A DNA stretch of 64,000 nucleotides from AG-12 sp027339635 (GCA_027339635.1 DAHWNZ010000007.1:1-64000); one strand, 5' to 3'; shown: positions 24,405 to 33,628, counted from the stretch's first letter. The notes: a model not told the origin generated them from the letters alone. A program made the numbers and translations.

Positions 24405-25549
24405 GTGGAGCCGAGCCCTCGCGCCCCAGGCTGTCCCAGGCGACCAGGGTTGTGCACGGATCTGGGTTTCGTGACGAGAGGTCGGGAGCGGTCACTCCGC
24501 CTCTGAGCGTCTCGGCCACCTTCGACCATGCCAATCCGCTCGGCCTGAGTTACGGCCGGGACCACAACCCGACCTGGGCCCTGCTGGAGGCGGCGGTGGC
24601 AGACCTGGAGGAGGCGCCGGGCTGCGTCAGTTTCGCCTCGGGAATGGCCGGGGTGGCGGCCGTGCTCGATCTCATCTCCATCGGCTCCAAGACGGTGATC
24701 GCCAGGGACTCCTACACGGGCAGCCGGCTGTTGCTGGAGAGCCTTAGGGCCGGAGGTCGATTCGCCGTGGAGATGGTGCATGCGACCGACCTGGAGCAGC
24801 TCGCCCGGGCCGCCCGGGGAGCCTCCCTGATCTGGGTCGAGACCCTGGGCAATCCGCTCCTCACCGTGCCCGACCTGGCGGCGGCGGCGGAAATAGCCCA
24901 CGCCGCCGGGGCCCTGCTGGCCGTCGACAACACTCTGGCCACGCCCCTGCTGTGCCAGCCGCTAACGTTGGGGGCCGACCTGGTGGTGCACTCAGCGTCC
25001 AAGTTCATAGGAGGACATGACGACCTCATTCTGGGCGTGGTCGCGGCCCGCGACCCGACCCTCCTGACGCGGCTCCAGCGCTACCGCACCAGCTTTGGCG
25101 CCTCTCCCGGCCAGTTGGAGGCCTGGCTCGCCCTGCGCGGGCTCAAGACTCTGGACGTCAGGTTACGCCGGCAGATGGAGACCGCCCGCTGGCTGGCGCA
25201 GGAGCTGTCAGCTCGCACCGCGATCACCAGGGTGCACTATCCCGGTCTGCCTGACCATCCCCAGCACGACCTGGCGACTCAGCGACTCCGGGGTGGATAC
25301 GGGTCGATGGTGTCCATCGATTTGGGAGCCACGAAGGAGCGCACCGAGCGGTTCTGTGCGGCGACCAGAGTGTGGGTCAATGCCACCAGCCTGGGGTCGG
25401 TCGGATCCCTGCTGGAGCGCAGAGGGCGCTGGGAGGGCGAGGAGCATCTACCCGCGGGCCTGGTGCGCCTCTCGGTGGGACTAGAGGGGAGGGAGGACCT
25501 GCTGGCCGATCTCGATCAGGCGCTGGCGGCAGCCGATCTGCCGGGCTGA
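24401..25549 (+). CDS. trans-sulfuration PLP enzyme (cystathionine gamma-synthase/lyase type)
   Basis: A 382-residue Cys/Met-metabolism PLP enzyme. SYGRDHNPT binds phosphate across the dimer, FASGMAGVAAVLDL stacks on PLP, VETLGNPLL and AVDNTLATPLL (Asp contacting the pyridine nitrogen) follow, and the Schiff-base lysine is K201 in VHSASKFIGGH. It could be cystathionine synthase/lyase, O-acetylhomoserine sulfhydrylase or methionine gamma-lyase. TTG 24401 overlaps the lyase stop as TTGA. Its 3' end overlaps the convergent TetR gene by 34 nt. Confidence 0.87.
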   Translation: MSGAEPSRPRLSQATRVVHGSGFRDERSGAVTPPLSVSATFDHANPLGLSYGRDHNPTWALLEAAVADLEEAPGCVSFASGMAGVAAVLDLISIGSKTVIARDSYTGSRLLLESLRAGGRFAVEMVHATDLEQLARAARGASLIWVETLGNPLLTVPDLAAAAEIAHAAGALLAVDNTLATPLLCQPLTLGADLVVHSASKFIGGHDDLILGVVAARDPTLLTRLQRYRTSFGASPGQLEAWLALRGLKTLDVRLRRQMETARWLAQELSARTAITRVHYPGLPDHPQHDLATQRLRGGYGSMVSIDLGATKERTERFCAATRVWVNATSLGSVGSLLERRGRWEGEEHLPAGLVRLSVGLEGREDLLADLDQALAAADLPG

Positions 25550-26169
25550 TCGCGGGCCGCCCTCAGCATGGCTCCCACCAATTCCAGGATGGCCTCACGG
25601 ACCGCCTTGGGATCCAGCTCGTCTCCGGCCACGGCCCAATCGACTACGGCGCCGTCCAGCGCCATCGCGATCGCCCGGGCGAAGCGGGCGACCGGCAGCC
25701 CCTGGGGGAGCTCCCCAGCAGCGATGCGGCTCTCGATGAAGCTGGTGATGAAGCTGTTGATGACATCTCGCCTCAGCAGCAATGAGGTCCGTACCAGTTC
25801 ATTGGCGGGCGCCTCTGCCAGCGCGCTGAGGAGAAGCCCGGCGCCACCATCGGACGAGAGGCGACTCAGGTAGTAGTCGACCGCTCGCTCCAGCCACAGG
25901 CGGGGATCGGAGATCCGGGAGAGCTCGAGCCGCAAGCCCTCCGCCTCGGCCCTGGTCTGGGCGCTGCATATCTCGGTGTAGAGCTCGACCTTGCTCCTGA
26001 AGTAGCGGTAGAGCAGCCCTACCGAGATGCCGCACTCGGCAGCTATGTCGGGGACGCTGGTGCCCTGCAAGCCTGATCTGGCGAAGGCGCGGGCCGCGCC
26101 GTCAAGAATCCGCTGGCGGACCAGGTCGGCGTGGGACGGAACCTCGGCTTCTCGCTCGACGATGCTCAC
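25516..26169 (-). CDS. TetR-family repressor of the adjacent MMPL transporter
   Basis: A 217-residue regulator. The N-terminal HTH (about 15-60: RILDGAARAFARSGLQGTSVPDIAAECGISVGLLYRYFRSKVELY) is typical TetR; the rest is the helical ligand-binding and dimerisation domain. GTG 26169 is preferred, because the upstream in-frame ATG 26229 lies inside the operator and adds 20 atypical residues. It is divergent from the MMPL gene with a palindromic operator between them, and probably represses itself and the transporter until a lipophilic or drug ligand binds. Confidence 0.87.
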   Translation of the reverse strand: MSIVEREAEVPSHADLVRQRILDGAARAFARSGLQGTSVPDIAAECGISVGLLYRYFRSKVELYTEICSAQTRAEAEGLRLELSRISDPRLWLERAVDYYLSRLSSDGGAGLLLSALAEAPANELVRTSLLLRRDVINSFITSFIESRIAAGELPQGLPVARFARAIAMALDGAVVDWAVAGDELDPKAVREAILELVGAMLRAARDQPGRSAAASA

Positions 26170-26216
26170 TCTCCCGCCGCTTCCAGAGAACTCCCACCTG
26201 CTACCCTGGCAGTCTA

Positions 26217-26238
26217 CATGAATGAACATTCATTCATG
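26217..26238. promoter_or_regulatory. TetR operator, 22-nt palindrome
   Basis: CATGAATGAA-CA-TTCATTCATG: 10-bp perfect arms around a 2-nt centre, in the TetR/MMPL intergenic region. The core TGAATGAACATTCATTCA resembles operators of other TetR regulators. AGTCTA (26211-26216), read as TAGACT on the minus strand, abuts it as a possible tetR -10 element. Confidence 0.85.
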
Positions 26239-26278
26239 AGTCCCGTGATCCACCTCAGATAGCCTGGGAGTAGAGCCG

Positions 26279-28564
26279 ATGTTTTCAAGGCTGGGAAGCT
26301 TCGACATCCGCCACCGCCGGATCATCCCCCTCGCCGCCATCGCCCTCATGCTCCTCATGCTGGGCCTGTCCGGCCCGTTCGGGGGGCAGCTGTCGGCGGG
26401 CGGGTTCAGCGTGCCTGGTTCGCCGAGCCAGCGCGCCACGACCCTTCTCGCCAGGTACTTTGGAGCGGCCACCACGCAGCTGCTCCTGGTGTACCGAAGC
26501 CCTCTCCCGGATGCTTCAACGGAGGCGGTTCAGGCCAAGGTCGAGTCCAGCTTCAAACGGCTCGCCGCACGACCCCAAGTCGCCAGCGTCCTCGACTACA
26601 GCAACACCCGCCAGGCGTTGTTCATAGGCGGTGGCGGACACGACACGTTCGCGGTTGTCAACCTCAAGCTGAGCGAGACCAAGGCCACCGATGAGCTGCC
26701 CCGCCTGGAGTCCTACTTGATACGGCCGACAGGCCTGCAGATGTGGGTTACAGGGGCGCCGGCGATCGACGCCTTGTACAACACCGCCCTGGAAAGGCAG
26801 CTCAAGAAGGCCGAGTTGATCGCTCTGCCGATCTCACTGCTGCTCCTTCTGATCGTGTTCGGGTCGGTGCTGGCAGCGTTATTGCCGCTCCTGATCGCCG
26901 GGATCGCGGTGCCGACGGCGCTCGGAATCATCGGTCTGCTCTCGGCCCACATCTCGATGTCGATCTTTGTGACCAATGTCGCCACCATCGTCGGGCTGGG
27001 ACTGTCCATCGACTACTCGCTGTTCTTCGTGAAGCGGTATCGGGAGGAGCTCAGCCATTCGGACGTCGCCACTGCGGTCAGGGCGGCGACGGCCAGTGCA
27101 GGCAAGGCGGTCGCCATATCCGGCACCGCGGTCGCGGTGGGGCTGAGCTCCCTCACCCTGTTCCCAACGTCAGCTCTCTCCAGCATGGGGATCGGCGGTG
27201 TCGTGGTGGTCGCGTGCACCCTGCTCTTCGCGCTGACCGCGTTGCCGGCGGTGCTGGCCCTGCTGGGGCCGAGGATCAACAGGTTCAGCATCCGGCGGAG
27301 CCTCCATCGGGCGAGCTCCCCGGCTGACCACCACTCCAGCTTCTGGGGCTGGGTGGCGACCCGGGTGATGCGCCACCCTATCGCGATCGCGCTACCCATC
27401 GCGGTCATCCTGCTCGCCGCCGGCACCCCGTTTCTCAGCCTCCGCCTGTCCACCGGGAGCAGCGTGAGCGAGATTCCTCAGGGTCCCGCCCACACCGGCT
27501 ATGCGATCCTGGCCGACTCCTTCCCCCAGGCTGGTGGGATTGACGACATGAATCTGGTCTTGCGCTATGGCCATGGCCTTGGAGGACGCCTTGGCGCCGG
27601 CCAGGAAGCCGCCCTGGGAGCCTACCTTGCCCGGATACGTGCGCTGCCCGGGGTGGAGGGTATCGACGGCGTCCTTAACCCGCCGCCCGGGCTTAGCCAG
27701 GCGGCATACCTGAAGGAGCTTCAGCTGCCGGGGGGACTGCGGCCCACTGCCGTGACCACCTACATCAAGTCGAACATCCGCGGGCCAATCGCCCAGTTCG
27801 AGGTTGCCAACAGCTTCGGCCCGGACTCCAAGTCGGGAGCCAACCTGGTCCATGCGATCAGGGCCATCCCCGGCCCCCCCGGCACCACGGCGTTGCTGGC
27901 CGGTGGTGCGGCGCAGTCGGTGGATTTCATCAACGCCTTTGCCAAGACGATCCCGTGGGCGGTGCTCCTGGTGGTGGCGGTGACGATGCTGGTGCTCTTC
28001 CTGACCTTCGGTTCTGTGGTCCTGCCGGTCAAGGCGGTGCTGATGAGCATGATCTCGATCAGCGCCGCCTTTGGAGCGATGGTCTGGATCTTCCAGCAGG
28101 GCCATCTCTCGAACATTCTTGGATTCACGCCACCCGGGTCGATAACGGCGACCGACCCGGTGCTGATGTTTGCCATCCTGTTTGGCCTCTCCATGGACTA
28201 CGAGGTGTTCTTGTTGACCAGGATCAGGGAGCGCTACCTGGAGACAGGTGACAATCGGCGCTCCGTGGCGGAGGGGCTGGCCGCGACCGGAGGCGTGATC
28301 AGCTCGGCGGCCCTGATCATGATCACAGTCTTCGCCGCCTTCGCACTTGGCCACGTGCTCGACATCCAGATCCTCGGGGTGGGCATGGCCATCGCGGTCG
28401 CCGTGGACGCGACCCTGGTCCGGGGGGTGATGGTCCCGGCGCTGATGAGGCTGCTGGGTCCGCTGAACTGGTGGGCCCCCAGGGGGGTCAAATCGTGGGT
28501 GGCCCGGCTCGGCTTCTACGAGGAGCCTCGTGCCGATCTGCGTCCCGAGGTGGGGACCAGCTGA
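26279..28564 (+). CDS. MMPL-family RND transporter
   Basis: A 761-residue transporter with the two-repeat RND layout: one helix near 16-35, a periplasmic loop (about 40-180), helices 2-6 (about 180-350), a helix near 375, a second loop (about 395-555) and five more helices (about 560-740). Membrane motifs GLGLSIDYSLFFVKRYREEL and FGLSMDYEVFLLTRIRERY are the two MMPL signatures with proton-relay Asp-Tyr pairs. MMPL proteins export lipids, glycolipids or hydrophobic drugs by proton-motive force. GGGAG precedes ATG 26279. Controlled by the divergent TetR. Confidence 0.9.
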   Translation: MFSRLGSFDIRHRRIIPLAAIALMLLMLGLSGPFGGQLSAGGFSVPGSPSQRATTLLARYFGAATTQLLLVYRSPLPDASTEAVQAKVESSFKRLAARPQVASVLDYSNTRQALFIGGGGHDTFAVVNLKLSETKATDELPRLESYLIRPTGLQMWVTGAPAIDALYNTALERQLKKAELIALPISLLLLLIVFGSVLAALLPLLIAGIAVPTALGIIGLLSAHISMSIFVTNVATIVGLGLSIDYSLFFVKRYREELSHSDVATAVRAATASAGKAVAISGTAVAVGLSSLTLFPTSALSSMGIGGVVVVACTLLFALTALPAVLALLGPRINRFSIRRSLHRASSPADHHSSFWGWVATRVMRHPIAIALPIAVILLAAGTPFLSLRLSTGSSVSEIPQGPAHTGYAILADSFPQAGGIDDMNLVLRYGHGLGGRLGAGQEAALGAYLARIRALPGVEGIDGVLNPPPGLSQAAYLKELQLPGGLRPTAVTTYIKSNIRGPIAQFEVANSFGPDSKSGANLVHAIRAIPGPPGTTALLAGGAAQSVDFINAFAKTIPWAVLLVVAVTMLVLFLTFGSVVLPVKAVLMSMISISAAFGAMVWIFQQGHLSNILGFTPPGSITATDPVLMFAILFGLSMDYEVFLLTRIRERYLETGDNRRSVAEGLAATGGVISSAALIMITVFAAFALGHVLDIQILGVGMAIAVAVDATLVRGVMVPALMRLLGPLNWWAPRGVKSWVARLGFYEEPRADLRPEVGTS

Positions 28565-29063
28565 GGGGGAGCCGGCACCGGCGGATGAGCCCAGGATCGG
28601 CTGGTCCGATTCCGCTCCAGATCAGCTGTGGTCCGCTGGCGGCTGGTTCCCCAAAGGCCCGGCCGCCATCGCGGTTGCTCGGGAGGGCGCGGCGCCGTCC
28701 CGAGCCTGCGAGATGGGGACCATGTCGACTGCACCCCCTGCGGTCCAGTCCCCACTGGGCCCTGGGGTCGGATGGGCCAGCGGCCGTGGCCGTGATCCAG
28801 GAGGTGGCAGGACCAGAGGGCTGCTCTCCGGGCTCCGGGCCAGCTCTTGGGCAGCACGGTCACCCGGCCCGACCGGCGCGGACTGAAAGCGCGCCACACC
28901 GGCCAAGGCCGGCCCCAATCGAGATGCGCTGAAGGATTCCAGCGGCGTTCGTGAGACGCGAACCGGGCGCGAAAGCGGACCGGAACACAGGAACCGTCTG
29001 CATCCGCCAACGAAATCCGGTCATCTTTGCCAAGTCGTTGGCCCAGGCCACATAATCAAGGTC
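28565..29063. other. about 500 bp without a supported gene
   Basis: Both strands give only Pro/Arg/Ser-rich frames without start-site support or domains. The 3' edge holds the promoter-like CATAAT of the next gene. I could not recognise a structured RNA: RNase P, tmRNA and SRP consensus cores are not seen. Confidence 0.4.
29051..29056 (+). promoter_or_regulatory. candidate -10 element for leaderless gene at 29064
   Basis: CATAAT (29051-29056) is 7 nt before GTG 29064, with no Shine-Dalgarno sequence. Confidence 0.42.
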
Positions 29064-29405
29064 GTGATGGCGGTCACCGAGGAGAAGACCGATCGGCGGG
29101 ACATGCTGCGCCGTCTGGATGACATCCTGGAAGCGCTGGAGCAGCTGAACCTAAGCGAGGCCGCGGCGCTGCCGGAGCGGGTGGTGCGCTCCCTTGCCGC
29201 CCATGAGATTCCGGTCGAGGATGGCGTCGAGATCAGGGTCCTGATCGAGCGGGTGTGGCGCAAACAGGAGGCCCACATGCTCAACCCACGCCAGGACCGT
29301 CGCAAGAACAGCTCCCGGCGCACCACTCCCCGGCGTCCCCCGGGCCACGACGTTATCGAGAGCATCCTCCGGCAGACCGGCCCGGGAGACTCTGGACGTT
29401 ATTGA
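29064..29405 (+). CDS. small charged protein of unknown function
   Basis: A 113-residue protein, not recognised. The first half is a helical, leucine-patterned region (RRDMLRRLDDILEALEQLNLSEAAALPERVV) and the C-terminal third is strongly basic (RQDRRKNSSRRTTPRRPPG), which could contact nucleic acid. Codon use in the first half looks like that of neighbouring genes. GTG 29064 is favoured over ATG 29067 because CATAAT lies 7 nt upstream. Confidence 0.55.
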   Translation: MMAVTEEKTDRRDMLRRLDDILEALEQLNLSEAAALPERVVRSLAAHEIPVEDGVEIRVLIERVWRKQEAHMLNPRQDRRKNSSRRTTPRRPPGHDVIESILRQTGPGDSGRY

Positions 29406-29426
29406 CACCGGGCCTCGCGGACCTGG

Positions 29427-30752
29427 TCAGCCGAATAGCTGTGGCTTGGAATGCTGCTCGGTCTTGGACATCAGGAGCAGGCCGAATAGTCCCACGACCG
29501 CGATGACGGCGAGAATCTCAAACGATCCCGCGAGGTTGCGGTAGGAACTGAGCGCCAGCAGGCCGATGACCAAAGGGCCGATGGCCTGACCCCCGGTGGA
29601 GCCGAGGCCCCACACGAAGGCATTGGCGGTGGTGGACCCGCCCTTGGGAACGTAGTCGGCCACGAGCGACATGAGCAGCGGGAAGCCGCTGAAGTTGAAC
29701 ACCCCGAAGGCGCCCAGGAGCACCAGCCCCAGGGCACCTCCCGTGTGCAGGTAGCCGAAGGTGGTCGCGGCCGCCCCCAAAGTCGCCACTGCCAGCATGA
29801 GGCGCTTGTCAACACGATCAGCGAGCAGCCCGAACACCGGCTGCCCGACGATTCCCCCCGCGTACAGCAAGGTCACCATCAGGCCCAGCTCGGTCGAGAG
29901 CCCGAGGCTCCTCTCCCTGGTGAAGTAGGTGGGCAGCCATGCCACCATGCCCGTGAAGGCGACCGATCGCAGCAGCGACACCACAGTCAAGATCGTCACA
30001 TTCCTGTCGAGCCACCCGCCCTTGGCCGCTGAGGGCCGCTGGGCCCGACGCGGCGACCGCGGGGCGGCATCCGTGCGAGCCATCCAGAGCAGGGCCGCCG
30101 CTCCGGTTGCGATCACCGCGAAGACCACCAAGGCTGAGGCCTGGGAGGCCAGGAGGCCGGTCACTGAGAAGAAGATCGTGGGATACAGAGCCCTCCCCAG
30201 GCTCCCCAGGGCGCCGTTGGCGCCCAGAGCTCGGGCGCGGTTCGCGGGTGCGAAGGCATCCGTGATCAGGGTTGCGCCCAGCGGGTGGTAGGTCGAGCTG
30301 CCGACACCGGCGACGAGCGCCGCCATCAGGGCCAGGGCGACCCGGAGCGCCGCCCCGTCGACCTTCGCCGCCGCGAAGAACAGCGTCAGCCCCGCGGCCA
30401 GCCCCAGGATTCCCAAAGCCATCTTGGCGCCCCGACTTCCCGCCCGGTCGGCGAGCCGTCCCACCGCGATTCCGGCCAAGGCTGAGCTCAAATAGAAGAC
30501 GGTCAGCATCACCGTGACTTCGGTGGCGGACAGGTGGCCGCGGCTGGCCAACCGGTCGGCCATGACCGGGATGAAGAAGACGGTCCCGTCGTTGACGAAG
30601 TGAGCCAGGGAGGTGGTGCCCAGGACCGCCCAGCGACCCTCCCGGGAAGGAGCCCCTGCATCCGAGGGGCCGGGTTCGCCCGAGCCCGGAGTCGGCCCCT
30701 CGAATACGAAAGCAGTCGCCGTCTGCACTGGTTCCACTGGTCGCTCGGTCAC
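29427..30752 (-). CDS. MFS transporter, fosmidomycin-resistance (Fsr)-like
   Basis: A 441-residue protein with 12 predicted helices. SLAHFVNDGTVFFIPVM in helix 1, GRLADRAGSRGAKM in the loop between helices 2 and 3, and STYHPLGATLITD are the HxVND and YHP-type features of Fsr-like exporters. The N-terminal 40 residues are cytosolic and Pro/Gly-rich. GTG 30752 has AAGGAG 5 nt upstream. The promoter region carries an inverted repeat, suggesting regulation. Substrate not predictable. Confidence 0.82.
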   Translation of the reverse strand: MTERPVEPVQTATAFVFEGPTPGSGEPGPSDAGAPSREGRWAVLGTTSLAHFVNDGTVFFIPVMADRLASRGHLSATEVTVMLTVFYLSSALAGIAVGRLADRAGSRGAKMALGILGLAAGLTLFFAAAKVDGAALRVALALMAALVAGVGSSTYHPLGATLITDAFAPANRARALGANGALGSLGRALYPTIFFSVTGLLASQASALVVFAVIATGAAALLWMARTDAAPRSPRRAQRPSAAKGGWLDRNVTILTVVSLLRSVAFTGMVAWLPTYFTRERSLGLSTELGLMVTLLYAGGIVGQPVFGLLADRVDKRLMLAVATLGAAATTFGYLHTGGALGLVLLGAFGVFNFSGFPLLMSLVADYVPKGGSTTANAFVWGLGSTGGQAIGPLVIGLLALSSYRNLAGSFEILAVIAVVGLFGLLLMSKTEQHSKPQLFG

Positions 30753-30787
30753 TTCAGCTCCTTGGGCGGGCGCCCTTCCGGGCTCGG

Positions 30788-30803
30788 TGTAGTTGTCACT
30801 ACA
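30788..30803. promoter_or_regulatory. inverted repeat upstream of the MFS gene
   Basis: TGTAGT-TGTC-ACTACA has 6-bp arms. The overlapping TTGT-n4-ACAA core (30793-30804) resembles half-sites of GntR-type regulators. On the minus strand TATATT (30804-30809) is a plausible -10 element, so a bound protein would occlude the start of transcription toward the MFS gene. Confidence 0.4.
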
Positions 30804-30809
30804 ATATAG

Positions 30810-31091
30810 CTCTCCACCTCAATCGCGGTGCAAACAGCCCGGCCCGCGGCGACACGCCCCGAGGTTGCCAGCGTGACTTCTGATCTAGGGCCCGGCTTCG
30901 AGGGCCGTGAGTCCAAGCCGGGCATCTCAAGGCGATAAGCTGGATTCCATAGTTGGGGCTCCGAGGATTGTGAGGAGGTGGGCGGCACCGCAGATGGCCT
31001 GCACAATTGCTGTCAAGGTGGCACCCCAGTTCGGTGGGGAGACCTCGGAAGCTCAACCGTTCGGCCCGATCCATCCATAGGAGAAGCGACC
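30810..31091. other. intergenic region between divergent MFS and proline dehydrogenase genes
   Basis: Together with the MFS upstream sequence about 340 bp separate the two starts. I see no gene. Near the plus-strand end AGGAG (31079-31083) is the ribosome binding site for proline dehydrogenase. Confidence 0.5.
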
Positions 31092-32018
31092 TTGTCACTG
31101 AACAGCGCGGCCCGGGCGGCGATCCTCGTGACCGCCAACAACGGAGCCACCGAACGTTTCATGAGTCGGTACGGGATGCGCCTGGGAGCCTCCCGGTTCG
31201 TCGCCGGGGAGACCATGGACGAGTGCATCAGGATCATCCAGGACCTGAACCAGCAGGGGTTCAAGTGCAACGCCACCGAACTCGGCGAGGCGGTTGACAA
31301 CGAGACGGACGCCGCCCGCGCGGTGGAGGACTACGAGGCTCTGCTGAGGCGGATGGCGGCCGAGAAGCTGAACGCCAATGTCGCGATCAAGCCAACCCTG
31401 ATGGGGCTCGCCATCGACGAGGATCTGGCCGAACGCAACATGTCCCATCTGCTCGAGGTCGCGCGCGAGCTGGGGATGTTCATGCGCATGGACATGGAGG
31501 AGTCGGCCCGGGTCGAACCCACGTTGAGGATGTACCGCAGGCTGAGGGAGCGGGGATTCGGCAACGTCGGGGCGGTGCTGCAGTCGTACCTCTACCGGTC
31601 GGCCGCCGACCTCGACTCCCTGCTGCCCCTGGCACCCAATCTGCGCCTGGTCAAGGGTGCCTACCTGGAGAGCGCCGAGGTCGCGTATCCGAGCAAGGTC
31701 GACGTCGACCGCAACTACGTGCGGCTCATGGAGGCGGCCCTGCTGGGCGACGGCTACACCGCCATCGCCACCCACGACGAGCGCATGATCGAGCACGCCA
31801 TCGGCTTCATTCGGCGTCACGGGATCGGCCGCGACCGCTTCGAGTTCCAGATGCTCTATGGCGTTAGGCCGCAGCTGCAGAGGTCCCTGCTGGCCAGAGG
31901 CTTCACCGTGCTGGTGGCCACGTCGTACGGGACCCATTGGTACCCGTTCTTCATGCGCCGGTTGGCCGAGCGGCCGGCGAACCTGCTCTTCCTCGCCCGC
32001 AACATGGTCCGCCGCTGA
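31092..32018 (+). CDS. proline dehydrogenase (monofunctional)
   Basis: A 308-residue TIM-barrel flavoenzyme. NVAIKPTLMGLAIDE, FMRMDMEESA, LVKGAYLESAEVAYPSK and the downstream AIATHDERMIEHA and EFQMLYGVRPQLQ are the FAD- and proline-binding blocks. It oxidises proline (or hydroxyproline in PRODH2-like members) to the pyrroline carboxylate. TTG 31092 is chosen because AGGAG lies 8 nt upstream and the family N-terminus begins near it. First gene of a four-gene catabolic cluster, 59 bp before the dehydrogenase. Confidence 0.93.
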   Translation: MSLNSAARAAILVTANNGATERFMSRYGMRLGASRFVAGETMDECIRIIQDLNQQGFKCNATELGEAVDNETDAARAVEDYEALLRRMAAEKLNANVAIKPTLMGLAIDEDLAERNMSHLLEVARELGMFMRMDMEESARVEPTLRMYRRLRERGFGNVGAVLQSYLYRSAADLDSLLPLAPNLRLVKGAYLESAEVAYPSKVDVDRNYVRLMEAALLGDGYTAIATHDERMIEHAIGFIRRHGIGRDRFEFQMLYGVRPQLQRSLLARGFTVLVATSYGTHWYPFFMRRLAERPANLLFLARNMVRR

Positions 32019-32077
32019 GCGCCGGCGGTGCCCCCGAAATCGTCCGCAACAAGCCAAATCATCAGGAGCCCAACCAA

Positions 32078-33628
32078 ATGATCATCCCGCCCTTCTCCAG
32101 TGAGCCATCCTTGGATTTCTCCCAGGATGCGAATCGCCGCGACTTCGAGGCGGCGCTCGCGCGCGTGAAGGGGATGCTGGGGCGCCGATATCCCCTTCTC
32201 ATCAACGGCAGGGAGGTGGACTCACAGGCGGCCCTGGAGTCCTACAACCCCGCGCGGCCGGATCAGGTCGTGGGCAGCCACGCGGTGGCGGAAGGGGCTC
32301 ACGTGGAGCAGGCGGTGGAGTCCGGTTGGAGGGCATTCGAGTCTTGGTCCAGGACTCCCATCGAGGAGCGCGCCCTGCTGCTTCTCCGGGCGGCTCAGGT
32401 GGTGCGGCGCAGGAGGCACGAGCTGGGCGCTCTCATGGTTTACGAAGTGGGCAAGCCGTGGGACGAGGCGGACGGCGAGGCAGCCGAGGCGGTGGACCTG
32501 ATGGAGTGGTATGCCCGCCAGGCGCTGGCGCTGACCACCCGGGACCAGATGGCGCCGTGGCCGGGGGAGGCGACCCTGTTCCGCTATCTCCCGCTGGGAG
32601 TGGGCGCGGTGATCTCACCATGGAACTTCCCCCTGGCTCTGACCACGGGCATGACCACGGCAGCGCTGGTGTCGGGCAACTGCGTCATCCTCAAGCCGGC
32701 GGAGACGGCGAGCACAACAGCCTGGTGGCTGGCTGAGGTGCTTCGCGAGGCCGGGCTGCCGGATGGCGTTTTGAACCTACTGACCGGTTTTGGCGAGGTG
32801 GTGGGCGAGGCGCTGGTCGACCACCCCAAGATCAGGTTTGTGGCTTTCACCGGTTCCAAGGAGGTCGGGATAAGGATCTACGAGCGGGCGTCGAAGGTGC
32901 ATCCCGGACAGCGCTGGCTGAAGCGGGTCCAGCTTGAGATGGGGGGCAAGAATGCGGTTGTGGTGGACGAGACCGCCGACCTTGACCTGGCCGCGCTGGA
33001 TATAACCCGCAGCGCGTTCGGCTTCCAGGGGCAGAAGTGCTCCGCCGGGTCTCGGGCGGTTGTCGTCTCCTCCGTCTACGACGAGCTGGCTCCCAAGATT
33101 CTGGAGATGGCCGGACGTCTCCGCATGGGAGACCCGGTGGATCCTGGGGTCGCGGTCGGGCCCGTGATTGACGGGGATGCGGAAGAGAAGATCCTCGACT
33201 ATCTGCAGATCGGCCGAGGTGAGGGAGAGCTGCTTCTGGGAGGTGGCAAGGGGCAGGGCGCCGGCCACTTCATCGAGCCGACCATCTTCGGTGGCGTCAG
33301 CGAGACCGCCAGGATCGCGACCGAGGAGATCTTCGGGCCGGTGCTCGCGCTCGTCAGGGCTCGGGACTTCGAGGACGGCATCCGCATCGCCAACAACACC
33401 GAGTATGGGCTCACCGGCTCGTACTTCAGCCGTGACCCAGAGCGGATCGCCCTGGCCAAGGAGCGGATGCATGTGGGCAACCTGTACATCAACCGCCGCT
33501 CGACCGGGGCGCAGATGGGTGTGCATCCGTTCGGGGGATTCAACATGAGCGGCACCGACACCAAGGCCGGCGGCCCAGACTACCTGCTCTTCTTCCTCCA
33601 GGGACAGAGTGTGGCCGAGCGGCTCTGA
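32078..33628 (+). CDS. 1-pyrroline-5-carboxylate dehydrogenase
   Basis: A 516-residue aldehyde dehydrogenase. GAVISPWNFPLALTTGM and FTGSKEVGIRIYERASKV form the NAD site, LEMGGKNAVVVDETAD contains the general-base Glu, and the catalytic Cys is C321 in GFQGQKCSAGSRAVV, the P5CDH-specific context. It oxidises glutamate semialdehyde (or the 4-hydroxy analogue) to glutamate (or 4-hydroxyglutamate). AGGAG lies 9 nt before ATG 32078. With the upstream gene it performs the two-step conversion done by PutA in other bacteria. Confidence 0.93.
   Translation: MIIPPFSSEPSLDFSQDANRRDFEAALARVKGMLGRRYPLLINGREVDSQAALESYNPARPDQVVGSHAVAEGAHVEQAVESGWRAFESWSRTPIEERALLLLRAAQVVRRRRHELGALMVYEVGKPWDEADGEAAEAVDLMEWYARQALALTTRDQMAPWPGEATLFRYLPLGVGAVISPWNFPLALTTGMTTAALVSGNCVILKPAETASTTAWWLAEVLREAGLPDGVLNLLTGFGEVVGEALVDHPKIRFVAFTGSKEVGIRIYERASKVHPGQRWLKRVQLEMGGKNAVVVDETADLDLAALDITRSAFGFQGQKCSAGSRAVVVSSVYDELAPKILEMAGRLRMGDPVDPGVAVGPVIDGDAEEKILDYLQIGRGEGELLLGGGKGQGAGHFIEPTIFGGVSETARIATEEIFGPVLALVRARDFEDGIRIANNTEYGLTGSYFSRDPERIALAKERMHVGNLYINRRSTGAQMGVHPFGGFNMSGTDTKAGGPDYLLFFLQGQSVAERL

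Noticed and set aside
28565..29063. Possible structured RNA in the 500-bp gap
   Set aside because: No consensus core of RNase P RNA, tmRNA, SRP RNA or a known riboswitch could be recognised by eye; left as unassigned.
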